Assembly: GCF_002218065.1 (NCBI RefSeq)
Contig: NZ_BDUB01000001.1
Span: 445,567-509,566 of the forward strand
Direction: 5' to 3'
Origin: Nodularia sp. NIES-3585
Lineage (GTDB): Bacteria > Cyanobacteriota > Cyanobacteriia > Cyanobacteriales > Nostocaceae
DNA: 64,000 nucleotides
Shown: piece after piece, positions 21,721-30,255 of the stretch
Layout of the letters: each line of letters starts with the position of its first letter
Numbering within the stretch: the first letter of the stretch is position 1
Made by a program: the position numbers and the translations under genes
The notes under the pieces: generated by a model
The model's database searches: none
Told to the model about the DNA's origin: nothing
What the model saw: only the letters and a program-made list of their open reading frames with translations

Positions 21721-22157
21721 TATCCCTCTTCTGTCACTTTCCGAATCAAGCCAGTAGTAAATTAAGTAAATTATGCAGAAGAATAAAAGGGTTTGAAACC
21801 ATTCATAGCACTAATGAGTTGGTTGAATCCGAGCAATAAATCGGAATTAGGAAAAACATCAAGCCAGGGATAAATCAACTTATGCTTACTACTTTCGCTA
21901 TCTCCGGTAAGGATTTTCTTTTGAGCGTTGATATTATTCCCAAATGTAAATATTTGAAGCACTCATAATTTCTTACTTCTTTGAATGTGTCTCTATACTC
22001 CTCACAATATTCATCTATGATGCCTACTGTCGGGTGGGCATCTCTTGCCAAATGTTTGAGGATTTGTAATTCTACATCCATTGCTCTACCTACCTTGTAG
22101 AGTTTTCTCTTTTGATTCTTCTACTCATATTACTCGGAAAGTGACAGAAGAGGGATA
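21721..22157 (-). mobile_element. Internally deleted IS701/IS4-like element with 24-bp perfect inverted repeats
   Basis: Perfect terminal inverted repeats of 24 bp (21721-21744 and 22134-22157, beginning TATCCCTCTTCTGTCAC) enclose 437 bp. On the minus strand the inside codes an intact transposase N-terminus (from the ATG at 22081: MDVELQILKHLARDAHPTVG) and, in another frame, the C-terminal end (WLDVFPNSDLLLGFNQLIS to the stop at 21771). The catalytic middle, with the DDE residues, is missing. I recognise both ends as those of the IS701-type transposases common in cyanobacteria. The element can only move if a full-length transposase acts in trans. Confidence 0.85.
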
Positions 22158-22170
22158 ATTGCCAATTTGA

Positions 22171-22480
22171 TATTTTACAACAGGATCTAAAAAATCGATC
22201 GCTCAGACACAATACCTATTTGAGGCAGTTTATGACATAGTGGTTACATTTGAAGCTATTACTGCGGATGTATCAAGAGTCAGTGTCTCAGGTAGAAGTG
22301 CTGATGCGCCCTATGGTTTAACTAACCTGACGAGCATGAACTATTCTTAAGTTGACCCTGATACTGGTATTACCATTGCTGGACCAGATGCAACACCATT
22401 TGGTTTACAAGGCTTACCAATTTTGACAAGACAAATTTTTCGCCCATGTCGTAGAGTGATATTATGGTATAATGAGTAAA
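22171..22480 (+). pseudogene. Remnant of an unidentified, possibly secreted, protein gene
   Basis: One frame reads protein-like sequence across a single stop codon (TAA 22348-22350): YDIVVTFEAITADVSRVSVS ... APYGLTNLTSMNYS, stop, VDPDTGITIAGPDATPFGLQ. There is no start codon, and it lies next to the deleted IS. The style resembles secreted repeat or PEP-CTERM-type proteins, but the family is not identified. Confidence 0.45.
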
Positions 22481-22685
22481 AAAATTAGTAATTACGTAGC
22501 TCTTGTAGTTTTCGGTGCAAAAAGAAAGACGGGTGAGCATTTACCAAAATTTACTATATAAGTAATTCCCGCAATCCCCTACAGCAGTGTTTTCTACCAT
22601 CATAAAGCAAGAGCCAATTTTAGTTAAGGGAAATTTCGGGGAATAACTTAAAGATAATTTATTGTGCAGTCGCGCTTATCAGATA

Positions 22686-24716
22686 ATGATCTGCTGCTTG
22701 AATCCCGATTGCCCAAATCCCCTAAATTCTGACAAAAAGAAGTTATGCCAAACTTGTAGCACTCCCTTAGTGCCACTTTTGCGAAATCGCTTCCGCGTCA
22801 TTCGGGTACTTTCCGATGAGGGGGGATTTGGCAGAACCTATTTATCCGAAGATACAGATAAACTAAATGAACGTTGTGTAATCAAGCAGTTAGCGCCGAA
22901 GTTTCAAGGAACTTGGTCGCAAAAGAAAGCTGTGGAGTTATTTGCCGAAGAAGCCAAGCGTCTACAAGAACTGGGAGAACATCCACAAATACCAACTCTT
23001 TTAGCTTATTTTGAGCAAGATAACTGTTTGTATTTGGTACAACAGTTTGTGAATGGGCAGAATTTGTTAAACGAGTTGCAACGGCGAAAATTGTATAAAC
23101 CTGGGGAAATTCAAGCAATTTTGCTGCATTTATTGCCTGTTCTCAAGTTTATCCATGATCGTGGTGTGATTCACCGCGACATCAAACCAGAAAATATTAT
23201 TCGCCGACATGGTGATGGACGATTAAGCCTCATAGATTTTGGTTCATCGAAGCAGTTAACGGCGAGGGTACAGAAGAAAATCGGCACATCCATTGGTTCT
23301 CATGGTTATTCGCCGTTGGAACAAATTAGAGACGGTAAGGCTTACCCAGCTAGTGATTTGTTTGGTTTGGGGGCTACTTGCTTTCATTTGCTAACTGGAG
23401 TTTCGCCGTTTCAGTTGTGGATGGAATATGGCTATGGTTGGGTGTCGAATTGGCGACAATATTTGCGAAGTCCATTGAGTGGTGAATTAGATTATGTTCT
23501 GGATAAACTGTTGAGAAAAGATATCCAGCAGCGTTACCAATCAGCAGATGAAGTCATTAGAGAATTAACTCCAAAACAAATATTAGCACTACCGCCAGCA
23601 GGTAAGTCTTCTGGAAAAATACCAGTAACTAAAGTTTCATCTTTACCAATCAAATATACTTTACTGAAAAATGTAGTCTTGGTAAGTGCTTTAATTCTAT
23701 TATTTGGCATCCAAGATTCTTGGTATCAGCAATATCGTCGTGTACACACTGTTTTATGGTCTCGCCTGAGTCAAAATCGGAGTAGTTCTAGTGAGTCAGT
23801 TGCTGAACAGTCGCCTAATTTAACCTTAAAAAACATTTCTTTAGCTAAAGTTCTGCAAGGTCATGAACGTTTGGTTTTATCTGTGGCTATTAGTCCCGAT
23901 AGCCAGATTTTTGCTAGTAGTGGCGACAGCGTGATCAAAGTTTGGAATCTGGCTACAGGAAAGGAAATTGCTACCCTCAAAGGTCATTTTCAAAGGGTAA
24001 ATGTGGTAGCTATCAGCCCAGATGGAGGCACTCTGGTTAGTGGTAGTGATGACAAAACTATCAAAATATGGGATTTGCCAACTGGTGAGTTAGTTCGCAC
24101 ACTGAGGGGACATTCTGACTCAATTCAGGCGATCGCTATTAGTCCAGATGGTGCAACTTTGGTTAGTGGTAGTGATGATCACTCCATTAGACTGTGGGAT
24201 ATGGCAACGGGAAGGTTACGACGCACACTTAGAGGGCATACATCTTGGGTGCGATCGCTGGATATTAGCCCGGATGGTGGAACTTTGGTTAGTGGTAGTT
24301 TTGATAAAACTATTAAAATTTGGGATTTGAACAAAGCTGTTTTTATCGACACCCTTGGGGAAGATGCGGAAACGGTGACAGATGTGGCTTTTAGTCCAGA
24401 TGGTTTGACTCTGGCTAGTGCTAGCCGCGATCGCACGATTAAACTGTGGAATTTAGCCACCAAACAGAAAACTCAGACATTGGCAGAAAATGCCGAAACG
24501 GTGACAAATATTGCTTTTAATCCAGATAATACGATTCTGGTTAGTGGTGGTCGCGATCGCACAATTAAACTTTGGAATTTAGCCACTGGTAAAGAAATGC
24601 GTACACTTATGGGTCACGCCGATACTGTAACTTCAGTCGCTATCAGCCCAGATGGTCAAACCCTTGTTAGCAGTAGCGAGGACAATACCATCATGATTTG
24701 GCGGGTCTCTCCGTAA
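22686..24716 (+). CDS. Membrane Ser/Thr protein kinase with WD40 propeller
   Basis: A 676-residue eukaryotic-type kinase. It has an N-terminal zinc ribbon (CCLNPDCPNPLN ... CQTC), then the kinase domain from about residue 40 to 300: glycine loop SDEGGFGRTYLSED, Lys in CVIKQL, HRDIKPENII, and DFG in LIDFGSSK, all intact. A membrane segment lies near 325-345 (LLKNVVLVSALILLFGI). Seven WD40 repeats follow, each ending in SPDG...IKIWDL-type motifs, enough for one closed propeller outside the kinase. A TTG at 22662 would add 8 residues; the ATG at 22686 gives the family's usual MICCLNP start. The partner sensed by the propeller is unknown. Confidence 0.92.
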   Translation: MICCLNPDCPNPLNSDKKKLCQTCSTPLVPLLRNRFRVIRVLSDEGGFGRTYLSEDTDKLNERCVIKQLAPKFQGTWSQKKAVELFAEEAKRLQELGEHPQIPTLLAYFEQDNCLYLVQQFVNGQNLLNELQRRKLYKPGEIQAILLHLLPVLKFIHDRGVIHRDIKPENIIRRHGDGRLSLIDFGSSKQLTARVQKKIGTSIGSHGYSPLEQIRDGKAYPASDLFGLGATCFHLLTGVSPFQLWMEYGYGWVSNWRQYLRSPLSGELDYVLDKLLRKDIQQRYQSADEVIRELTPKQILALPPAGKSSGKIPVTKVSSLPIKYTLLKNVVLVSALILLFGIQDSWYQQYRRVHTVLWSRLSQNRSSSSESVAEQSPNLTLKNISLAKVLQGHERLVLSVAISPDSQIFASSGDSVIKVWNLATGKEIATLKGHFQRVNVVAISPDGGTLVSGSDDKTIKIWDLPTGELVRTLRGHSDSIQAIAISPDGATLVSGSDDHSIRLWDMATGRLRRTLRGHTSWVRSLDISPDGGTLVSGSFDKTIKIWDLNKAVFIDTLGEDAETVTDVAFSPDGLTLASASRDRTIKLWNLATKQKTQTLAENAETVTNIAFNPDNTILVSGGRDRTIKLWNLATGKEMRTLMGHADTVTSVAISPDGQTLVSSSEDNTIMIWRVSP

Positions 24717-24979
24717 TAGGTGTTGCATATAGCTTGCAATTGAGATCCTCATTTGCATAATATGAGTTCCAACAGCAACACCAATGAGATAGCACAGTGT
24801 TGAAAACAAACAGCTATATCGGTTTTCAATATTTACTTTGTCCATCGTTGCAAAATCATCAATTGTCACAGATCAAATAATGTGCATATAGCACGTTTAC
24901 CAGACTTTACTTAGTTCGGGAAAAATAGACTTTGTATATACCATAAAAATTCAGAAGGTATCAGACTACATAAATAATC
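24717..24979. other. Intergenic region with a long-range inverted repeat
   Basis: GGTGTTGC (24719-24726) pairs with GCAACACC (about 24775-24782). No gene is seen. Confidence 0.4.
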
Positions 24980-26299
24980 ATGAACAAGCAACCTCTCCGT
25001 ATTGCTATTTTTACAGCAGTGTATGCTCCGTTCTTGTCGGGGATTTCCATCGCAGTACACCAACGGGTTCGTTGGTTACTACAGCAAGGACATGAAGTCT
25101 TTTTAATCCACCCTCAAATCAACGACCAGTATCCCAAAGAAGTTTGCGATCGCCCCATGCTAGGACTAGATGAATTAAAATCTTTTCCTAAATTTTCTGC
25201 TTATGCATACCCAACAAAACCCCTGATCTACTACAAGTCTGCTCCCGAACCATTACACCACAGTCATTGGAGCGATACCAAGTTGCTCGAAAACTTCCAG
25301 CCTGATGTTGTGCTAGTTGAAGAAGCAACGCAAATGAGAGGTTTTTACTCACTTTTTTGGGGAGGTTATGGTCGCCCTATTGGAACTGAATATGCACATC
25401 AAACAGGTACGCCAACAGTATCACTTTTCCATACTGATGCTGTTGCTTATATCCAATATTTCTTAGGAAATTCATTATCCAGTTTGATTCAGCCGATAAT
25501 TCCTCTCGTGATCAAACGCTTTAGTGAAGCTTATGACATAAATTTCTTTTCGTCTAAAGAACAGCTTTTTAAGTATAAAAAGATGCAAGTTAAACGTGGT
25601 GTCTATCTACCTTATCAAGGAGTTGATTGCCAAAAATTCCATCCTAAAAATATTTGTTACGATCCTATTCCTGATGACCACAGACCGACGATGCTATTTG
25701 TTGGACGCATTTCTCCAGAAAAGAATGTCACTCAACTCTTAGAGATATATCCCATCGTTGCTGCAAAAATTCCTGATATCCATTTGGTGATTGTTGGGAG
25801 TGGTCCCCAGTATGAAAAAATTCGTCGCCGTGCCAAAAAGTTTAAATCCGGAGTGACGATTTGGGGAGAGTCTCATGGTACAGAACTGTTGGGTTGGTAT
25901 GCTCGTGCAGATATATTTGTTAACCCCTCAGCCACCGAAAATTTCTGCACAACTAACAATGAAGCATTAGCTTCTGGAACCCCTGTAGTTACTACTTTTG
26001 CACCCTCCACATCGGAGCAGATATTTCCTAATGTTAATGGTTTTTTAGCAGAGCCTAACAATCCCAAGGATTTTGCCGAGAAGGTGATCACAATCTTGTC
26101 AGATCCTGTCCTCAAAGAAGAAATATCTCAGCATACTCGTAACTCCATTCTAGAGTTTGATTGGTCGGTATGTATGGAAAAGTTAGAAGAAAAACTCTAT
26201 CAACTTATTGAAGCATCAAAGCCTTCGGAAGTATTAGAGTTTCCATCATTCAACAATACAAAAGAGCCTGTTGTTGTTAACACCTACTCACGTCAGTAA
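24980..26299 (+). CDS. Glycosyltransferase family 4 (group 1)
   Basis: A GT-B glycosyltransferase of 439 residues. The N-terminal acceptor domain begins IAIFTAVYAPFLSGISIAVH; the C-terminal donor domain has MLFVGRISPEKNVTQLLEIY and the E-x7-E region near ATENFCTTNNEALASGTPVV. It probably transfers a sugar from a nucleotide sugar to a lipid or polysaccharide. The pattern is close to the SqdX/PimB-like subgroup but the substrate is not shown. A methyltransferase begins 17 bp downstream, so the pair is probably an operon modifying one glycan or lipid. Confidence 0.87.
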   Translation: MNKQPLRIAIFTAVYAPFLSGISIAVHQRVRWLLQQGHEVFLIHPQINDQYPKEVCDRPMLGLDELKSFPKFSAYAYPTKPLIYYKSAPEPLHHSHWSDTKLLENFQPDVVLVEEATQMRGFYSLFWGGYGRPIGTEYAHQTGTPTVSLFHTDAVAYIQYFLGNSLSSLIQPIIPLVIKRFSEAYDINFFSSKEQLFKYKKMQVKRGVYLPYQGVDCQKFHPKNICYDPIPDDHRPTMLFVGRISPEKNVTQLLEIYPIVAAKIPDIHLVIVGSGPQYEKIRRRAKKFKSGVTIWGESHGTELLGWYARADIFVNPSATENFCTTNNEALASGTPVVTTFAPSTSEQIFPNVNGFLAEPNNPKDFAEKVITILSDPVLKEEISQHTRNSILEFDWSVCMEKLEEKLYQLIEASKPSEVLEFPSFNNTKEPVVVNTYSRQ

Positions 26300-26316
26300 T
26301 AACTTCTTCAAAAAAC

Positions 26317-27102
26317 ATGAAACCCGAACACAATTTTATTGGTAATCAATCTGTTGTAAGTAACTCTGTTCCTACTTTAGTCGAAGCCTCAGACATTTTG
26401 CCATTAACCTGGGAGCGTATTGTTCCCAACCAGACAGCAAACGATTCAGCAAGTCAAAAGTTTCTGGATCTACATTTTGGGCGCTACAAAACTGCTTCTA
26501 GCTATGTTACCGATAAAAAAGTTCTAGACATTGCTTGTGGTAGTGGATACGGTAGTCGAATACTTCGGCTTGCAGGAGCCAACTCTGTAGTAGGAGTAGA
26601 TGTATCTCCACAAACAATCGAATATGCTAAGAAGAATTATCAAGAAAACGATCTAGAGTTCATCTGTGCCGATGCAGAGCAGTTTGAATGGCCAGAACGT
26701 TTCGATATTGTGACCTCGTTTGAAACCATAGAACACCTACATAATCCTGAAAAATTTCTCAAACGCATTCATAATCTTCTGATTCCTGATGGAGTATTTC
26801 TGCTCTCTGTACCACTAGGGGAGACACGTCACATGGACCCATACCACCTTCATGCATTTAGTCAGGAGGAGATATTCGCTCTCCTGAAAAAAACGGGGTT
26901 TTCGGTAGATTGGCATCGTTGGGATGAGTGTTTTTTGACGCGTTCTGAGCTACTGCGCTGGGGAAAGTTATATCCAGAATCTAGTCCATCAATCAAGGAA
27001 CTGTTGTTTAGCCGTAGAGGATGGCGAATTATATATGACTTTGTTTTTTGTGGAGGTTTTGACATCCCTCAACTATTAATCTATGCTCGCCGGATAAATT
27101 GA
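26317..27102 (+). CDS. Class I SAM-dependent methyltransferase
   Basis: A 261-residue protein with the SAM-binding motif I VLDIACGSGYGSRILRLAGA, the acidic end of beta2 (VVGVDVSPQTIEYAKKNY), and motif FDIVTSFETIEHLHNPEKFL, as in Methyltransf_11/UbiE-type enzymes. The substrate is unknown; close coupling to the glycosyltransferase suggests methylation of a sugar or glycolipid. The end of the gene lies 22 bp from the convergent Usp fragment. Confidence 0.87.
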   Translation: MKPEHNFIGNQSVVSNSVPTLVEASDILPLTWERIVPNQTANDSASQKFLDLHFGRYKTASSYVTDKKVLDIACGSGYGSRILRLAGANSVVGVDVSPQTIEYAKKNYQENDLEFICADAEQFEWPERFDIVTSFETIEHLHNPEKFLKRIHNLLIPDGVFLLSVPLGETRHMDPYHLHAFSQEEIFALLKKTGFSVDWHRWDECFLTRSELLRWGKLYPESSPSIKELLFSRRGWRIIYDFVFCGGFDIPQLLIYARRIN

Positions 27103-27124
27103 CATTGCCAACAACTATGTCATC

Positions 27125-27505
27125 TTAACTACTAATCGCGCCTCTGACTAAGATTACTGTACAGTCTACACCAGAGGCGATCGCTTCGGGAATATTACCT
27201 TGAACTGCTTGCTTTAACAATCCCTCACGAGAAGCCCCTAAAACTACAACATCATAACCTTCGGTTTTCACGAGGTTAATCACTCCTTCGGCCACCGAAT
27301 CAGCTTGAACGGGGATAGCAACTACATTGCTGGATAATTTACGGCGACGCATTAATATGCGGATGGCTTGTTCTAAAACTGTCATGTCTGGTTTTAATTG
27401 AGATGGTTTAAACACCTGCGTTAGCCGAATGTATGGATTATTCCCCAATGTCGCTAAAGCAGGTAATAATTTAATCGCTACTCTGGCATTAGGTCCGCCA
27501 GCCAT
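27125..27505 (-). pseudogene. Out-of-frame C-terminal Usp domain of the ClC channel gene
   Basis: The frame codes a second universal-stress domain (MAGGPNARVAIKLLPALATL ... YDVVVLGASREGLLKQAVQG). In this frame it continues upstream without a stop through RWLVT and into the heptamer tract, i.e. it belongs to the ClC gene upstream but is shifted by one base. Whether the ATG at 27505 is ever used is doubtful; no ribosome binding site is seen. It could be expressed only after a change in repeat number. Confidence 0.75.
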
Positions 27506-29861
27506 TGTGACTAGCCAACGGTTGAATTGGGGAATGGGGAATGGGGAGTGGGGAGTGGGGAGTGGGGAGTGGGGAGTGGGGAATGGGGAGTGGGGAGTGG
27601 GGAGTGGGGAGTGGGGAATGGGGAATGGGGAATGGGGAATGGGGAGTATTACCCAGTTTTACTAGCATTACGTCGCAGGTGGCTTGGCGAATTATGGTAT
27701 CTACAACATTGCCAAAAATCCGTCCAGGTGTAGAAGTTTCACCTTTCCACCCCATTAAAATTAGATTGATGTGTCGTTCGTGGATGGTTTCCAATATTGC
27801 CTCGGCTGGGTCGTGGGCGACTCTAATTTGGGTGTGTAAGGGAATTTTCCACTTTTTAGCCAAAACTTCCGCTTGTCGTAGTAGGCGGCGACTTTTGGCG
27901 GTTCTGACTGCTGTTTCTGAGGGGGAACTCTGACGCGAGACTAATATTACTTGCACGCACTCGATTTCATAGTGGCGATCGCGCGCAATAGCTGCGGCCA
28001 TTTGTAAAAGGATGGCGGCGGTTTCGGGATTCGCTACTGGTACTAATAATCGACCTCTGCCAATATTAGGCGATCGCGTTTGATAAACGACATAAGAAGG
28101 TTCCGGCTGCGATTTTGGGGTAACATTGCCATAATTAAGATGTTCGGCTTGGGCGCGGATGATGTCTGCACGGGTAATAATTCCTACTAATTTCCGACCT
28201 TCCACCACTGGTAAGCGGCTGATTTGATAGCGATCTAGCAAATACAAAACATTACTGAGGTGATGCTTGGGTTTGACAGTTATGGGGGAGTGGATCATAA
28301 TCTCCCTTAAGGAAACATCCTTTGGTGACTGCCTATTGCTCAGGATGTAGGAATCACTATCGCGTTTGGTGACAAAATCCGATTGTGTGATAATTCCTAT
28401 GAGCTTGCCGTTTTCTACCACCGGAAAGCCACGATGATGGGAGAGGGAAAAGACTTGCATTGCTTCTTCTAATGTCATATCTGCATCCAGAGTTTCGACT
28501 CGATGCTGCATAACATCGTTGGCTGTTAACTTGGTTAATATTCCTTCAGGGGAAACGGCTTTAGTAATTGTGATGCCTTTTAGCTGTAATAGTTTGTCAT
28601 ATAGAGATCCAGGGATGACTTTGTCGGAAACCAAGTAAGCGGATACAGATACAATCATCAAAGGTAATACCAGATTGAAATCTGTAGTCATTTCAAACAC
28701 AATCACAATGGCTGTAATTGGTACTTTAGAAACGGCGCTAAAAAAACCGCCCATACCTGCTAAAGCGTAAGTTGTGGGAGAATCCACTGCTAAAAAATAA
28801 GCGGCGGATACACCAATTAGGTGTCCTAAACAAGAACCCAAAATTAGACTCGGTGCAAATAACCCCCCAGGCGCACCGGAACCAAAGGCGATCATGGTGA
28901 GAATAAATTGAGATAAAAAGGCGATCGCCGCGAAAGACACATTAGCTTCACTGATAATCATATACTCCCGTAATCCGGCATAATCACGGAAAGATTCGGG
29001 AAGCATGGCCACCACAAGACCGGAAACACATCCAGCTAAAGCCATTTTTAGCGGCAAACTGAGGTGGAAAGTTTGATAAAATTTGATACTGGCGATCACA
29101 CCACGGTTAAATAATGCACCCAGAAATCCTGCTAAAATCCCCAACAACACAAAAAAGGGAATTTCTGGCAAGGTGAAGTTACTAGAGTATTGCAGCAATT
29201 CCAGGTTGAGTTGCAAACTGCCGCCACCCAACAGTCGGGATACTACACCACCAATAAACGAAGCGATAATAGCAGTTCCTAAAGTCAGCCCTGATAAATC
29301 CTGGAGTAATTCTTCGACGATAAACAATACACCTGTGATGGGGGCATTGAAAGCAGCTGCTAAACCCGCACCCGCACCCGCCGCAATCATTTGCCGTCGA
29401 TGATCTGGGGAAGTGGGAACCCAGCGACTCATTCCGGCGGCCAAACCTGCGCCTACATGAACGGTGGGGCCTTGTCGCCCCAAAGCCATCCCGGAACCAA
29501 GGGTAATAATGGCACTGACTAACTTTATAATTGCGACTCGCCAGGATAATGTAATTGGCACATTAGCCAGCGTAGCTTTAACTTGAGGAATACCGCTACC
29601 TGATGCCTCTGGTGCAAATCTATGCACTAACCAGCCAGCTATAAACCCAAAGCTCAGACCAATGGCAGGTAAGATTAACCAGGCTGGGAAAGTTTGGCTA
29701 GTCTGGACTCGCCATGTCCCCAACCATCCTGACCCCATTTTCAGCGATACCGCAGAAAGGGCAGCGACAAGACCAATAATACAAGCTTCGGCGATCGCTA
29801 AACCTCTTCTCGGTTGCAACCAAAGGCGAAAGCGCTGATTCAGAGCAGAAAGCGCCATCAT
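27489..29861 (-). CDS. ClC-type chloride channel/transporter with CBS and Usp domains (frame ends in repeat)
   Basis: A membrane anion channel or exchanger. The ClC domain covers about residues 1-425 with the selectivity motifs GSGIPQVKA, GRQGPTVHVG and GSGAPGGLFAPSL; the second motif has Gln where ClC transporters carry the gating Glu. A CBS pair (about 440-570) and one complete Usp domain (about 595-735) follow. The frame then runs into a 17-unit heptamer tract coding PHSPLPT/PHSPFPI and stops soon after at 27489, while the natural second Usp domain lies in another frame at 27125-27505. ClC-Usp proteins of this kind in cyanobacteria normally continue into that domain. Confidence 0.88.
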   Translation of the reverse strand: MMALSALNQRFRLWLQPRRGLAIAEACIIGLVAALSAVSLKMGSGWLGTWRVQTSQTFPAWLILPAIGLSFGFIAGWLVHRFAPEASGSGIPQVKATLANVPITLSWRVAIIKLVSAIITLGSGMALGRQGPTVHVGAGLAAGMSRWVPTSPDHRRQMIAAGAGAGLAAAFNAPITGVLFIVEELLQDLSGLTLGTAIIASFIGGVVSRLLGGGSLQLNLELLQYSSNFTLPEIPFFVLLGILAGFLGALFNRGVIASIKFYQTFHLSLPLKMALAGCVSGLVVAMLPESFRDYAGLREYMIISEANVSFAAIAFLSQFILTMIAFGSGAPGGLFAPSLILGSCLGHLIGVSAAYFLAVDSPTTYALAGMGGFFSAVSKVPITAIVIVFEMTTDFNLVLPLMIVSVSAYLVSDKVIPGSLYDKLLQLKGITITKAVSPEGILTKLTANDVMQHRVETLDADMTLEEAMQVFSLSHHRGFPVVENGKLIGIITQSDFVTKRDSDSYILSNRQSPKDVSLREIMIHSPITVKPKHHLSNVLYLLDRYQISRLPVVEGRKLVGIITRADIIRAQAEHLNYGNVTPKSQPEPSYVVYQTRSPNIGRGRLLVPVANPETAAILLQMAAAIARDRHYEIECVQVILVSRQSSPSETAVRTAKSRRLLRQAEVLAKKWKIPLHTQIRVAHDPAEAILETIHERHINLILMGWKGETSTPGRIFGNVVDTIIRQATCDVMLVKLGNTPHSPFPIPHSPLPTPHSPLPIPHSPLPTPHSPLPIPHSPIQPLASHNGWRT
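27528..27646. repeat. Heptamer STRR tract, 17 units of TGGGGAR, inside the ClC gene
   Basis: Seventeen uninterrupted seven-base units (10 TGGGGAG, 7 TGGGGAA by my count), 119 bp. The length is not divisible by three, so it sets the frame of the downstream domain. All three frames on both strands are free of stop codons within the tract. Confidence 0.95.
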
Positions 29862-30255
29862 AATTCAAATTTCATTAGATAAAAACAATCAAAGTTGATG
29901 TAAAAAAACTAGTTTTTTGTCAAAAAAGCATATTTATTCGACATATTGCTAGAAATAGTCTCTATGAATATGGTTTTAATATTGAATAACTCACCGCCAA
30001 GATGTCCAAGTAAAACAGGGATAGTGAGTTAGGCGCAAGTTTCGAGATAATTGGGATGATTACTTAAGTTTTCACAAAAGTAATTTACCAGGAAATCAAA
30101 CATATGTTTATTTTCCCTGGTTATAGTTATAGCCTGACAAAGCCAATTTTTAATGAATCCCAGGTGATAAATTACCAAAAGTAGTATTTGATTGCTACTT
30201 ACTAGTAAATACCCAGCTATATTAAGTATTTCCGCTAAGACTCTAGCTATTATTT
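29862..30255. other. Intergenic region without a supported gene
   Basis: AT-rich, between the ClC gene start and the tldE/pmbA stop. No ORF, tRNA or convincing hairpin was seen. Confidence 0.5.

Noticed and set aside
27528-27646. CRISPR array
   Set aside because: Units are seven bases in direct tandem without spacers, and no cas gene is present.
27429-27933. Plus-strand frames coding GVGSGEW/GMGNGEW repeats as a novel glycine-rich protein
   Set aside because: They are the antisense translation of the heptamer tract within the ClC gene; every frame of this repeat is open.
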